From Prosthecobacter debontii (GTDB lineage Bacteria > Verrucomicrobiota > Verrucomicrobiia > Chthoniobacterales > Chthoniobacteraceae): 45,366 nt of DNA. A model generated the notes under the pieces. The model saw nothing but the letters and a program-made list of their open reading frames with translations. It was not told the DNA's origin and searched no databases. The stretch spans positions 1-45,366 of the forward strand of contig CAMAUI010000024.1 of the NCBI GenBank assembly GCA_945861385.1, in the 5' to 3' direction. The translations under genes were made by a program, and so were the position numbers. Position 1 is the first letter of the stretch. Every line of letters begins with the position of its first letter. Of this stretch, positions 7,480-17,035 are shown one piece after another.

Positions 7480-9504
7480 CTACAACTTCCCCAGCATCTC
7501 GAAAATCGCCCCGAACTTCGCCGCGGCCTTCTCCTCCGTGACCGGCCTGGAAAGAATCTCGCCCACGTCCTGGTGCTCCACAAGTTCCGGGTCGAGTTCC
7601 TTTAGAAAACTGCTCGCGATGCCAGGCATTGCCGTTCCGTATTTCATCCGCTGGCGGCACCATGTCAGCGAGAGAGTCCGCTTTGCGCGCGTGATCCCCA
7701 CATAAAGGAGCCGCCGCTCCTCATCCACCGTGCCCTCCAGCTTCGAGCGGTCATGCGGCAGGACGCCCTCCTCGCAGCCCATGAGATAGACATGCGGAAA
7801 TTCGAGCCCCTTGCTCGCGTGCAGCGTGATGAGTGGAACGCCGGCGGTCTCCTCGTCCGCGTCCTCCTCCTGCTCCTGCCGCAGCATCATCTCGTCAAGG
7901 AACCCCCGCAGGCCCTTGTCACTGCGCTCCTCGTATCGCTCGAAGCTCGCGAAGACATCCTCCACGCTGCGCTCGCGGTCCAGCCATTCCTCGGGAGTCT
8001 TGCAAGTGCGCTGGAGGTCGGCGAGGTAGCCGCTCTCCGCGATCAGCGCGCGCAGGATCGCCGGCTGGTTCGCGAGCGGTTCGTGCATGCGCGTCTCGTT
8101 GTCATCGAGAAATGCCGTGAACCTCCCGATCGCCGCCGCCGTCTGCGCGCGCAGCGTCGCGAGAAACTCCGCATCCCGCAGCGCGTTAAAAACACTCGTC
8201 TTTGTCCCGATGCTCCACTCCGTCGCCTTCTCCACCGTCGCATCGGAAATTCCCCGCGCGGGCGTATTGACGATCCTCAGAAGCGCGACGTCGTCGTCCA
8301 CATTCAGCAGCGCCGCCGCGTAGGCCAGCACGTCCTTCACCTCGCGGCGGTCGAAGAAGCTTTTCCCGCCCACGATGTGATACGGCACGCGAAGCCGGCG
8401 CAGGTTTTCCTCCATCAGCCGGCTCTGGGCATTCATGCGGAAGAGCACCGCGAAGTCCTCCCATTTCAGCCCTTCCGCCGTCTTCCGCACGTTGATCTCC
8501 TCCGCGATGAACTCCGCCTCCTGCCGGTCATCCGGCATCGCGATGATCTTCACCTTCTCGCCGCCCTCCATCGCGCTCCACAGCTTTTTCTCGCGCCGGC
8601 GGGGGTTGTTTTTGATCAGCGAATTCGCCGTCCCGAGGATGAAATTCGTCGAGCGGTAATTCTGCTCCAGCTTCACCACGGTCGGCTGCGGGAAGTGCGC
8701 CTCGAATTCCAGGATGTTGCTCACCTCCGCGCCGCGCCAGCCGTAGATGGACTGATCGTCGTCGCCCACGACCGCGATATTGGGCCGGAGATTTTCGCCC
8801 CCCTTGGCGATCAGCGAGACGAGATCGAGCTGAAGCCGGTTGGTATCCTGAAACTCATCCACCATCACGTAGCGAAACCTGCGATGCCACCGCTCGCGAA
8901 CCGCCGGGTGCTCGTTCAGAAGCTGAACGGTGAGGAGCAGCAGATCGTCGAAATCCACTGCGTTCAGCGTCTTCAACCCGGCGTTGTACTGCGCAAACAC
9001 CGCCCCCACGAGCGTCTTCTCCTCATCCGCCGGGCCGGCCGGGCGCAAGCCCGCGTTCTTCGCCTTGCTGATCGCGTTCTTCGCCGCGTGCGGATCCAGC
9101 TTCTCATCGCGCGCGGAGATCCGGCCGATGATTTTTCTGATGAGCCCGAGCTGGTCGCCCTCGTCGTAGATGGAAAAGTTCCGCTTGTACCCAAGCACCT
9201 CGATTTCCTGCCGCAGGATGCGAACGCACAGCGCATGGAAGGTACACATCGTGACTTTCCTCGCCTGCTCCGGCTCCGCCATCCCCGCCAGGCGCTCGCG
9301 CATCTCGGTGGCCGCCTTGTTGGTGAAAGTCACCGCGAGGATGCTCTCCGGCGGCACGCCCTCCGCGATGAGGAACGCCGCGCGTGCCGTGATCACCCGT
9401 GTCTTCCCGCTCCCCGCCCCGGCCAGGATCAGCAGCGGGCCTTCGGTCGTGCGCACCGCCTGCAACTGCTCGGGATTGAGATCAAAAAGACGAAAACCTG
9501 CCAT
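7480..9504 (-). CDS. UvrD/PcrA/Rep-type superfamily 1A DNA helicase
   Basis: This 674-residue helicase carries motif I AGAGSGKTRVIT, motif II region FQDTNRLQLDLV, VVGDDDQSIYGWRGAEVSNI (motif III), LEQNYRST (motif IV), ITLHASKGLEFPHVYLMGCE (motif V) and ERRLLYVGITRAKR (motif VI). These mark a 3'-5' translocating helicase of the PcrA/UvrD/Rep group, which acts in mismatch and excision repair and fork clearance. The start was set at the ATG at 9504 (MAGFRLFDLNPEQLQAVR) because the family begins there; the open frame upstream to 9774 is arginine/serine-rich and overlaps the dpdE-like gene antisense-free coding. The gene lies between dpdE-like (upstream, 88 bp) and murU (downstream). Which of the three paralogues it is cannot be fixed from motifs. 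Confidence 0.9.
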   Translation of the reverse strand: MAGFRLFDLNPEQLQAVRTTEGPLLILAGAGSGKTRVITARAAFLIAEGVPPESILAVTFTNKAATEMRERLAGMAEPEQARKVTMCTFHALCVRILRQEIEVLGYKRNFSIYDEGDQLGLIRKIIGRISARDEKLDPHAAKNAISKAKNAGLRPAGPADEEKTLVGAVFAQYNAGLKTLNAVDFDDLLLLTVQLLNEHPAVRERWHRRFRYVMVDEFQDTNRLQLDLVSLIAKGGENLRPNIAVVGDDDQSIYGWRGAEVSNILEFEAHFPQPTVVKLEQNYRSTNFILGTANSLIKNNPRRREKKLWSAMEGGEKVKIIAMPDDRQEAEFIAEEINVRKTAEGLKWEDFAVLFRMNAQSRLMEENLRRLRVPYHIVGGKSFFDRREVKDVLAYAAALLNVDDDVALLRIVNTPARGISDATVEKATEWSIGTKTSVFNALRDAEFLATLRAQTAAAIGRFTAFLDDNETRMHEPLANQPAILRALIAESGYLADLQRTCKTPEEWLDRERSVEDVFASFERYEERSDKGLRGFLDEMMLRQEQEEDADEETAGVPLITLHASKGLEFPHVYLMGCEEGVLPHDRSKLEGTVDEERRLLYVGITRAKRTLSLTWCRQRMKYGTAMPGIASSFLKELDPELVEHQDVGEILSRPVTEEKAAAKFGAIFEMLGKL

Positions 9505-9592
9505 GAAATCGAGTTGCGCAGACAACCGGCGCACCGGCGCACTGGCAAACGAAACCGCTCGGAGCGGAGGAGAAAAGCGGCGGGCGGCGCAC

Positions 9593-12500
9593 CTACTTTT
9601 TGCCGCGCGCCAGCTCGGGATCCCAGTCGGGCTCGTTCCACCACGGCTTGTCGCTGAGGATGCAGGCGCCGATCGTGTCGAGTGTGATGACCGGGGAGGC
9701 AAGGATTTCGCGGACGAGATTCTCGATCGTGTCCTCGAGGGCGCTTTCGGCTTTGGCCTGTGCGGCGGTGTCAATGCCTGCCTGTGCGCGTGATTTCAGG
9801 CGGGCGCGCATCATCGAGAAATGTTCCGCGGCGGAGGACAGTGCGCGCTGGATGGCGGTGGTGAATTCCGGCAGTTTCCTGACGGCGGCTCCGGCCCGCT
9901 TGCTGGCGGTGTGGCAGGCTTTGCGCCATTCCTTCTCGCCGAATTTCTCGCGCAGGTGGGCGGCGCGTTCCTTGCCCATGTTGCGGTCCAGTTTGAAGTG
10001 GTAGGGCCGTTTGCAGGGCTCGATGATTTTTGCGGCGGGATCGTTGCCGACATCATCGCACCAGAATTCCGCGATCATCTCGGGGAACCATCCTCGCACC
10101 AGGCGGATGAGCCCGCCCCGGCGGATGGAATCCCAGCCGGCCTCTGCGAGGGCTTTCTCCACGGGCCCGAGATCCACGGAGACCCGTGTGAGGGTGCGGA
10201 ATACGATCTTCGGCTCCTTGATGCCCGGCACGCTGCGCCACATGGCCCATGCGCGGCCACGATCGTCCCAGCGGAGGAGTTCGCGGCAGCCTTCGACAGC
10301 GGGGTGGCCGGGGCGGAGGAAATCGAGCGTGAGATCCTCGATGACGACGCTGCGGTGGACGGAGAATTTCGTGGCGAACATGCTGGCGAGGGCGTCGAGC
10401 CTGTCGGCGGGGATGAGCGGATTGGTGTCCCGCTTCATGCGGAACATGAGGCTGTTGGTCTCCTCGTCCCATCGTTCATCGAGCCCGAGGTTGCGCTGGA
10501 GGTAGGCGCTGAATGCACGGCTGAAATCCTCGGCCGCGGCATCCGCGGCGGTGAGATCGCGGGTGAGCGCAGACTCGGGGCTGAGGCTGTGCATGCCGTC
10601 AATCACGTCCTGTTCCTCGATGCTCGCCCGTTCTTTCTCCACGGCTTCGGCGAGCGCCGGGATCGCGGCGAGCAGCGCGGGCGCGCCGCCGGCAAATGCG
10701 GTCTCGCGGAGGATCGGGAGCTGCGAGTCCACGAGGTGATGCAGGTCTGAGATGCTTGCCTTGTAGAGGCCGAAGCCGTCGGCGAGCACGCAGCGCCAGG
10801 TCTCGTCCAGCGCGATCGCGTCATCCTCGCCGCTGGTGCAGACAATGCAGGGGATGGGGCCGACGCGGTCAATGCGGTCGAGACGCCCGAGGCGCTGCTC
10901 GAGCCGCATGGGCGCCCATGGCAGGTCGTGGAAAAACACGGCGCGCGCGAATTGCAGGTTGAAGCCCTCCTCGCCGGTGGCGTCGGTGATGAGGACGCGG
11001 GCGAGCGGATCGCCGGCGAAGTCGGAAAACAGCTCCCCCACCTGGGAGCGGGCGGCGCTCGTGCTGGCGACTTTCACCCCCTCGCTGCCGAAGAGCGGAA
11101 GCATGCGTTTCGAGAGATCGGCACACATGCGCGCGGCCGGGCAGAAGACGACGTATTTTCCGCCGCTGCCGTCTTTCGCCGCGCGGCGCCGAAGCGATTC
11201 GGTGATGAGATCGAGCCGTGCCTCGGCGATCCGCCAGGCGCGTTTGTCGTCCGCAAGGGCTTCGAGGAGCTTGTGCTCGGTCGCGGTGAAGTCGGTGGAT
11301 TTCTCGACCTCCTTCACGAGGTCCGAGAGCTTCTCGGGCTCCGCGGCGATGGCCTCGGCCAGGCGGATGTATTCCGCCGCGGCAGTGGCGCGCAGCTTGT
11401 GGCCGGGGCCGATGCGGCGGCTGGTCTCGACGCGCCATTTCTCGAGCGCGTCCCACAGCTCCGCGTGCGGTTCCTCGTCAATCTCGATCTCGATGGTCTC
11501 GTGCACGTCGCGGACAAACCGCTTTTGAGAACCTGCGAGCCAGCGGCGGCGGGTGCGGAGCATGCGGCGGTGAATGCGGTAGGTCTCACTGATGTGGAGA
11601 TGCAGCTCGTGCTGGATGCGTTTCGCATCCGCGCCGGCCTTCGAGAGATCCTCGGCGAGTTCCTTCACGCGCGTGTCCTTTGGAAGAAGGGAGGCGAGCT
11701 TGCCGGCGTGAAGCTTCACCAAGGCGGGGACGGTGGCGCTCCGGAGCGCGAGGAATGCGCGGCCGAGCTCGACTCGTTTGGAGGTGCGTTCCTTGAACGC
11801 TTCCAGCTTGTCCGAGGAGTAGTTCTCCGGGTCGAGCAATTCGAGAAGCGCGAGCAAGTCCGCATCGTGATGCAGCACGGGCGTGGCGGAGAGCAGCAGC
11901 AGATGCCTTGCGCGATGCGCCAGCTTGAGCGCGTTCTTCGTGGTGGTGGATCCGAGGATCCCCTGCCGCTCAACGATGCGGTGGGCCTCGTCCATCACGA
12001 GGACGTCCCATGTTTCATCGAGCAGCGCCTTGTCCTTCACGAGAGCGCCGTGCGGGAAGACCTCCACGTCATCCAGCCCGAACCGCGAATCCAGCTCCTC
12101 GCGCCATTGCCGCGTCAGCGCGTCCGGCGCGACAACGGCCATGCGGGCATCCGGCGCATCAAGCCGGAGCTGCCTGAGGATCACCCCGGCCTCGATGGTT
12201 TTTCCGAGGCCGACTTCGTCCGCAAGAAGGTATCGGATCACCGGATCGCGCAGCACGCGGTCTGCAATCTCAGCCTGGTGCTGGAGCACCTCGACTTTTG
12301 AAGACAGTAGCGCCGGCAGCCCGTGGGCGAGCTGGTTTTGTTTCAGCACCTCGCGAAGCAAATCCGCCCGTTGCTGGAAAAAGAACGGCGTCTCCTGCGC
12401 ACTTTCCGCAAGCACCATCGCCGGGTCATCACCCGGCAGATACGAACGAACCGTGAACGCCTCCTCGCTCATCTCCGTAAGCGAAGTCGCGCCCGGAAAA

Positions 12501-12910
12501 TGCACGAGGTAGGTTCGCATCCCAACGCTCTGTTTCGTGGCGAGAACCCGGCCGAAGCGCACGACTCCTTCCGCTGCATGAAAGACCCGTGTTTGATTTG
12601 GCAACGGTGCATGCACGACTATTTCCGCAGGCACCTCCTTCTCCACCGAGTTCACCGGATCGGTGAAAAACCGTAATTTCACCTTCGTGCCGGATACGGA
12701 CGCGACTTCGCCGAAACCTGCTGCCGGGAATGTGCGGACGAAAACCTTCGCGCCGGGTACTGGCTTGAATTGCGGTTGCGGCGCGCCTGTCAGCCCCGCA
12801 AACGCCTCGAGTTCGGCTGCGGTAATTTTCTCACGCGCCTGTTTTTTTCCCGTCTTGGGCTTTCGGACATCACCGGCAAGGCTCTTTGTGGGCTTTTTGG
12901 GTTTGGGCAT
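9593..12910 (-). CDS. DpdE-like SNF2-family helicase
   Basis: This 1105-residue protein starts with a lysine-rich tail, then two SH3-like beta segments (AGFGEVASVSGTKVKLRFFT and RVFHAAEGVVRFGRVLATKQ). A SNF2/RapA-type helicase follows: motif I LLADEVGLGKTIEAG (near residue 230), DEAH-type motif II VLVMDEAHR, LLLLSATPV, then helicase C with VLITDATGEEGFNLQFA and APMRLEQRLGRLDRIDR. The domain order, and LLSSKVEVLQHQAEIADRVL directly before motif I, resemble DpdE of the 7-deazapurine DNA modification (Dpd) system. No other dpd gene (TGT-like dpdA, QueC/QueD homologues) lies nearby, so it is called DpdE-like only. A RapA-type RNA polymerase recycling factor is the main alternative. The ATG at 12910 (MPKPKKP) is preferred to 12970. 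Confidence 0.7.
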   Translation of the reverse strand: MPKPKKPTKSLAGDVRKPKTGKKQAREKITAAELEAFAGLTGAPQPQFKPVPGAKVFVRTFPAAGFGEVASVSGTKVKLRFFTDPVNSVEKEVPAEIVVHAPLPNQTRVFHAAEGVVRFGRVLATKQSVGMRTYLVHFPGATSLTEMSEEAFTVRSYLPGDDPAMVLAESAQETPFFFQQRADLLREVLKQNQLAHGLPALLSSKVEVLQHQAEIADRVLRDPVIRYLLADEVGLGKTIEAGVILRQLRLDAPDARMAVVAPDALTRQWREELDSRFGLDDVEVFPHGALVKDKALLDETWDVLVMDEAHRIVERQGILGSTTTKNALKLAHRARHLLLLSATPVLHHDADLLALLELLDPENYSSDKLEAFKERTSKRVELGRAFLALRSATVPALVKLHAGKLASLLPKDTRVKELAEDLSKAGADAKRIQHELHLHISETYRIHRRMLRTRRRWLAGSQKRFVRDVHETIEIEIDEEPHAELWDALEKWRVETSRRIGPGHKLRATAAAEYIRLAEAIAAEPEKLSDLVKEVEKSTDFTATEHKLLEALADDKRAWRIAEARLDLITESLRRRAAKDGSGGKYVVFCPAARMCADLSKRMLPLFGSEGVKVASTSAARSQVGELFSDFAGDPLARVLITDATGEEGFNLQFARAVFFHDLPWAPMRLEQRLGRLDRIDRVGPIPCIVCTSGEDDAIALDETWRCVLADGFGLYKASISDLHHLVDSQLPILRETAFAGGAPALLAAIPALAEAVEKERASIEEQDVIDGMHSLSPESALTRDLTAADAAAEDFSRAFSAYLQRNLGLDERWDEETNSLMFRMKRDTNPLIPADRLDALASMFATKFSVHRSVVIEDLTLDFLRPGHPAVEGCRELLRWDDRGRAWAMWRSVPGIKEPKIVFRTLTRVSVDLGPVEKALAEAGWDSIRRGGLIRLVRGWFPEMIAEFWCDDVGNDPAAKIIEPCKRPYHFKLDRNMGKERAAHLREKFGEKEWRKACHTASKRAGAAVRKLPEFTTAIQRALSSAAEHFSMMRARLKSRAQAGIDTAAQAKAESALEDTIENLVREILASPVITLDTIGACILSDKPWWNEPDWDPELARGKK

Positions 12911-13198
12911 GTGGTTTCGGTTTCTACGGGCTGGCTTTCTACCGTGCATGTCGCGTCGGGAGCCATGCAAAATGCGGACAAACGGACACGGTTGGTTGTG
13001 CGCTGTCCGCGGGCTTGTTCACACGGTGTACTGGATTGATTTATTTCCGGGGAAGACACTTCACAATCATCAGCGTGTGAATAAGCACTCCGCTTCTTGC
13101 TCCACGGAAGCTCCGTGTGTGTTCCGCAACAATTCAACGGTGTGAAAAAGCGACTGTTTGTAATCGGGCGATGCCCGGCAAGTGTGGTGGCGTGCTGC
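12911..13198. other. Intergenic spacer, no gene seen
   Basis: This is a 288-bp gap between the dpdE-like gene and rnc, both on the minus strand, with somewhat lower GC than the flanks (about 13030-13180). It must hold the dpdE-like promoter if that gene is not co-transcribed with rnc. No tRNA, hairpin terminator or small ORF with a recognisable product was found. Confidence 0.4.
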
Positions 13199-13939
13199 TT
13201 ATCCGGGGTTGCTGGCAGTTTCCGGCTGGTTATTCGCAAGCTGTTTGGCTGCCGCGGCTGGTCGCCAAATTTGCTTCGTCAGCGCTTCCCGCGCCGCGGC
13301 GGTTTCCGCATCTTTTTTACTCCGGCCAGAGCCAGTCCCCAGATCCAGCCCGCACCAGACCACACGCGCGGTGAAAGTTTTGAGATGCTCCGGCCCCTCG
13401 GTGGTATCAATCAGGTAGGCCGGGCTCACCGGCGAGAGCGCTTGTAGAATTTCCTGCAACCGACCCTTCGGATTTGAATCCGGCGGATCAATTTCCAATG
13501 CCTCCAGATCGGGCCTGGACTCGGCCAGCACGATGCGCCGCACAGTCACGTAATCACTGTCCAGATAAATGGCCCCGATGAGCGCTTCGTACGCATCCGC
13601 GAGAGCGGAGCTACGCTGGCGCCCACCGCTCACTTCCTCTCCGCGGCCCAGCATGATGTGCCGGCCAAGGTCCAGCCGCGCGGCCTGCAACTTCAAGCCG
13701 TCACGCGACACCAGCCGCGAGCGCATCTGTGTCAGCGATCCTTCGCTGAGTTTCGGGAAGTGATCGAACAGCCACTCGGTGAAAATGAGCTGCAACACCG
13801 CATCGCCGAGGAACTCCAGGCGCTGATTGTCGAAGTGGTGCCGTCGCGTTTCATGGCCGAGGGAGGGGTGCGTCAATGCCTCCGCGAGCAGGAGCGGATT
13901 GCGGAATTTGTATTTCAGACGCTGTTCGAGCGGATTCAT
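13199..13939 (-). CDS. rnc: Ribonuclease III
   Basis: This 246-residue protein has the RNase III signature NQRLEFLGDAVLQLIFTEWL and the second catalytic segment ALADAYEALIGAIYLDSDY, with the metal-binding E and D residues in place. A C-terminal double-stranded-RNA-binding domain begins at NPKGRLQEILQ and ends with GRSKKDAETAAAREALT. RNase III cleaves dsRNA in rRNA precursors and structured mRNAs, leaving 2-nt 3' overhangs. The ATG at 13939 (MNPLEQRLKYKFRNP) is the family start; an upstream extension to 13972 is not conserved in type. It reads in the same direction as the dpdE-like gene with a 288-bp gap. Confidence 0.93.
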   Translation of the reverse strand: MNPLEQRLKYKFRNPLLLAEALTHPSLGHETRRHHFDNQRLEFLGDAVLQLIFTEWLFDHFPKLSEGSLTQMRSRLVSRDGLKLQAARLDLGRHIMLGRGEEVSGGRQRSSALADAYEALIGAIYLDSDYVTVRRIVLAESRPDLEALEIDPPDSNPKGRLQEILQALSPVSPAYLIDTTEGPEHLKTFTARVVWCGLDLGTGSGRSKKDAETAAAREALTKQIWRPAAAAKQLANNQPETASNPG

Positions 13940-14027
13940 CGGGACTGCGGTGATAACAGACCAAGGGCGCAATATCTTTGGAAAAGTTACTGTGCCAGCC
14001 GGCGGCTTCCCGCGGAAACCGCGGAGC

Positions 14028-14567
14028 CTACCGGAAAAAGTCCACCCAGTTCAGCGTGAGGCCGGCCTTCGCCCGCGCGAGAAGGGCCGGCGGCAGGGCA
14101 ACCTCGAAACATCCCCCTTTTGCCGGATCAGGCAGCGCTTCGATCTCCCTCCCGTTTCCGTCGAGTAACCGGATTGCCACCCGGAACGCCTCGCTCCCCT
14201 CCCCGGCCCTCTTTTTCCCAGCCTCTTCGATCTCCTGCAATTGCCTGTGGCCGCTGTGGCTGAGGACGGACGCGGACACCACCACATCGCCCCCGGAAAT
14301 ACGCAAGCTTTCCAGCCCGCCAAGCCGGAGCCGGAGAGTCACAGATGTCGGCCAGACGCCTGCTTTCGGAATGATGCGCACGCCACCGATCCCCCGCCCC
14401 GCGTAGAAATCGAACACGACGGAACCGGCCTTGGACACCACCTTGACATCCCCCGCCGGATCTCGCTCGCCGGGCTTCACGCTCTCGAAAAGAAACCCAT
14501 GCTCCTCCGCGGTGCCGGGGAGCAGGGCAGCGAAGAAACAAGCGATGGCTGTGAGCGTCCTTTTCAA
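14028..14567 (-). CDS. Secreted protein of unknown function, coupled to an ABC permease gene
   Basis: This 179-residue protein begins with a signal peptide (LKRTLTAIACFFAALLPGTA, cleavage after TAEE or nearby). A beta-rich region follows with VVSKAGSVVFDFYAGRGIGG and VRIIPKAGVWPTSVTLRLRL, ending FEVALPPALLARAKAGLTLN. The start is a TTG at 14567, five bases after the permease stop codon. The sequence GGAATAGGAAGA, which contains that stop, serves as ribosome-binding site, so the two genes are coupled. No known domain was recognised. Linkage to an ABC exporter suggests a periplasmic or envelope role, but this is inference. The same frame stays open far upstream to 16100, where it is only a shadow of the permease gene. 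Confidence 0.65.
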   Translation of the reverse strand: MKRTLTAIACFFAALLPGTAEEHGFLFESVKPGERDPAGDVKVVSKAGSVVFDFYAGRGIGGVRIIPKAGVWPTSVTLRLRLGGLESLRISGGDVVVSASVLSHSGHRQLQEIEEAGKKRAGEGSEAFRVAIRLLDGNGREIEALPDPAKGGCFEVALPPALLARAKAGLTLNWVDFFR

Positions 14568-14572
14568 TCTTC

Positions 14573-16300
14573 CTATTCCTCCGAGCCGTCGTATTGGTCG
14601 TAGAGGGTGCCGAGCCAGGCGATGCCGAGGGCGGCTTCGAGGGCGAAGACGAAGGCGGCTGTCATTGCGGATGTCGCGGCCTGCCAGGGGAGCGGGAGGC
14701 CAAGGCGCGCGCTCGCGAACCAGGCGCATGCGCCGAAGAACAAGGGCGGGAGCATGGCGAGCACGATGGCGAGGAGCTGGCCGACGCCCATGACGAGGCG
14801 GAGCCCCGTTTGCTCGATGCCGCGCTGAGCGGCGTCCTGTGGCTTGAACCAGCCGGGGAACATGAGCGCGGCGACGCTCGGGAGGATGGCCATGCCGACG
14901 TTGAACACGGGCAGCAGGAGCCCGCCGATGCAGAATGCCACCGTGAGGCCGGCCATCGCGGCGGGGTCGCGGATGAGCGTGGTGGCAAGATAACCGCCCA
15001 CGGCGAGCGCGCACCATTGCAGGAGTGTGCCGGCAATGACGGGGCCGAGGAGTTCGCCGAGGGCGAGCTTCCAGCCGGGGATGGGATAGGTTTTCAGGAG
15101 ATCCATCATCGTCATGCCGTGGCGGAGCTGGCCGCTCGCGGTCTGGCCTACGAGGACGAGGCTCAGCAGCACGGCAATATAACAGATGATGCCGATGATC
15201 ACGGCGGCGATGCTGAAGCCATCCGCCCCCTGCTGATTTGCGTGATTCCGCACGAACCAGGCTGTGACAGCGAGTGTCGCGAACATTGCCGACCACCACG
15301 CAAGGGTGCGGCGGCCGCCCATCTTCAGGGCGGATTTCCACATGAGTGCCAGCGGTGCGAACCCGGTGGGACGCAGGCGCCAGAGCGGGGTGCGGGACTT
15401 CGCGGACCGGGAGGTGATCCGCATTCCGCCACTTTGCACGGCGGTGAGGAATGTGGCGCGTCTCTGCGCGGCGGCGATCGAGGCTTCCTCGAATGAGGTA
15501 TCCGCGGCGATGACCCAGATGAAATGCGCGGCCATGATCCCGAGCGCCGGGAGGATCGCGAGTGCAAACCCCGCGAGATCGTGCGCGACGAATGGGGCGA
15601 CCATGATTTTGAACGGCGCCAGCAGGTATCGGAGCGGGCCGTTGTTCACGAGCTGGTGGAGCAGCGCGGCGGTGTCCTGGGCGGGCGGCACTGTGAAGCT
15701 CCGCCGCGTCCATTCGATGCCGAGCGCCAGAGCCGCGGCGGCCAGCAGGAACGCGAGCCGCCGCTTCCAGTCCGCGAGGCCCCGCTCGCGAAGGCGCTGG
15801 AGCGCAAACGACGCCCCGATGCGGTGCATGTTCAGCGTATTCAGCGCCACCCACAGCGTCCCCATCGCGAACCACGCCTGCGGGCCCTCCCTGAACCGCC
15901 CCGTGATGAGCGTCATCAGCGCCGAGAGCATCAGCATCGCAAATTGCGACCGAAGCAGCTTGTGGATCACCAGTGCGCGGCGTGACAGCGGGGCGGGAAA
16001 AAGGAACGCCATCTCCGCCTCGGAGAAAGCCAGCGCCGCGCGCGACGCGGGGAGCACCCAGCTCAGGAACAGCGTCGCCCCGAAAAGCGCAAGCGCCCAT
16101 ACCGCGGTGAGCGCCTCCGGCGGCAGCGCTGGCCTGGGCGAGCCAAGGTTCTGGCCGAGCAACTTGTAGAAGTAGAAGTAGAAGTAAGCCCCGCCGAGCA
16201 CTGCGCCGATGAGGTACTTCGGCTGGCGCAGCCGCAGCAGGCGCGTCCTCACGCTATTCACCAGCGACCTCAGCAGCAGGTAACGCAGCGCCGCGTTCAC
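14573..16300 (-). CDS. ABC transporter permease (large, about 12 hydrophobic segments)
   Basis: This 575-residue protein has many hydrophobic helices, for example YLIGAVLGGAYFYFYFYKLL, ALTAVWALALFGATLFLSWV, IAAVIIGIICYIAVLLSLVL and FNVGMAILPSVAALMF. FSEAEMAFLFPAPLSRRALV near residue 85 is typical of ABC-2-like export permeases of this size. It has no ATPase motif and must work with the ATP-binding protein encoded directly upstream. The start is GTG at 16300, whose last bases overlap the ATPase stop codon (GTGA), so the two subunits are translationally coupled. The substrate is unknown. The open frame reaching 16897 is a shadow of the ATPase gene and was not used. A secreted protein gene follows five bases later. 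Confidence 0.8.
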   Translation of the reverse strand: MNAALRYLLLRSLVNSVRTRLLRLRQPKYLIGAVLGGAYFYFYFYKLLGQNLGSPRPALPPEALTAVWALALFGATLFLSWVLPASRAALAFSEAEMAFLFPAPLSRRALVIHKLLRSQFAMLMLSALMTLITGRFREGPQAWFAMGTLWVALNTLNMHRIGASFALQRLRERGLADWKRRLAFLLAAAALALGIEWTRRSFTVPPAQDTAALLHQLVNNGPLRYLLAPFKIMVAPFVAHDLAGFALAILPALGIMAAHFIWVIAADTSFEEASIAAAQRRATFLTAVQSGGMRITSRSAKSRTPLWRLRPTGFAPLALMWKSALKMGGRRTLAWWSAMFATLAVTAWFVRNHANQQGADGFSIAAVIIGIICYIAVLLSLVLVGQTASGQLRHGMTMMDLLKTYPIPGWKLALGELLGPVIAGTLLQWCALAVGGYLATTLIRDPAAMAGLTVAFCIGGLLLPVFNVGMAILPSVAALMFPGWFKPQDAAQRGIEQTGLRLVMGVGQLLAIVLAMLPPLFFGACAWFASARLGLPLPWQAATSAMTAAFVFALEAALGIAWLGTLYDQYDGSEE

Positions 16301-17031
16301 TTCCCCCCGTCCTCCCCCGCGATGCGGATGAAAATCTCCTCGAGGCTCACCTCCGTCCCATCCGTGCTGAACTGCGAGCGAATTTGCGTGAGGGTGCCAT
16401 AGGCCGCCTTTTCGCCGCGCTTGATGATGAGCACATGCGAGCACACTTCCTCGAGCAGGTGCAGGAGGTGGGAGCTGATGAGGATGGCGACGCCCTGCTT
16501 CGCTTGCTGCATGATGATATCCTTCGTCCGCCGGATGGCCAGCGGATCGAGGCCCGTCAGCGGCTCGTCGAAAAACATCACCTTTGGCCGGTGCAGGAAG
16601 CCGCAAGCGAGCGCGACCTTCTGCTTCATGCCGCGCGAAAGCTCCGCCGGGAGGACGTCGGCCTTGTCCTTGAGATCGAGCATCCCGAGCAGCTCCTCCG
16701 CGTGCTGGCGGGTGTCCTTCATCTGGTAAAGGCGCCCGGTGAACTCCAGGTGCTGCCTCACCGTGAGGTAGTCGAAGAGGCGCGGCTCGTCGGGAAAAAA
16801 TGCCAGCTCCTGCTTTGCCCCGAGCGGGTCCAGCGCCATGTCGTGGCCGGCGATGATGACGGCTCCGCTCGTCGGCGGGATGATCCCGGCGAGACACCGC
16901 AGCGCCGTCGTCTTCCCCGCCCCGTTTGGCCCGACAAGCCCCATCACCTCCCCGCCGCGCACCGCGAAGCTCAAGCCCCGCACCGCCGCGAAGTCCCCGT
17001 AGAATTTAGTCAGTCCGTCGGTGGCGATCAT
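16297..17031 (-). CDS. ABC transporter ATP-binding protein
   Basis: This 244-residue ATPase has Walker A GLVGPNGAGKTTALR, a Q-loop in QELAFFPDEPRLFDYL, signature LSRGMKQKVALACGF (a variant of LSGGQ common in ABC-2 exporters), Walker B VMFFDEPLTGLDP and the switch His in LISSHLLHLLEEV. It energises the permease encoded just downstream. The ATG at 17031 (MIATDGLTKFYGDF) is the family start. The frame is open to 17091, but that stretch consists of palindromic repeats at 17036-17080. The GTGA overlap with the permease start indicates a two-subunit half-transporter or homodimeric exporter. Confidence 0.88.
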   Translation of the reverse strand: MIATDGLTKFYGDFAAVRGLSFAVRGGEVMGLVGPNGAGKTTALRCLAGIIPPTSGAVIIAGHDMALDPLGAKQELAFFPDEPRLFDYLTVRQHLEFTGRLYQMKDTRQHAEELLGMLDLKDKADVLPAELSRGMKQKVALACGFLHRPKVMFFDEPLTGLDPLAIRRTKDIIMQQAKQGVAILISSHLLHLLEEVCSHVLIIKRGEKAAYGTLTQIRSQFSTDGTEVSLEEIFIRIAGEDGGK

Positions 17032-17035
17032 ACGG

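Noticed and set aside
9505-9774. N-terminal extension of the UvrD-type helicase
   Set aside because: The residues are Arg/Ser/Pro-rich, overlap the end of the dpdE-like gene, and the family starts at MAGFRLFDLNPEQLQAVR.
14028-16100. A 690-codon open frame on the minus strand
   Set aside because: Only its last 179 codons are real (secreted protein from TTG 14567). The rest is arginine/alanine-rich and is the shadow of the ABC permease gene in another frame.
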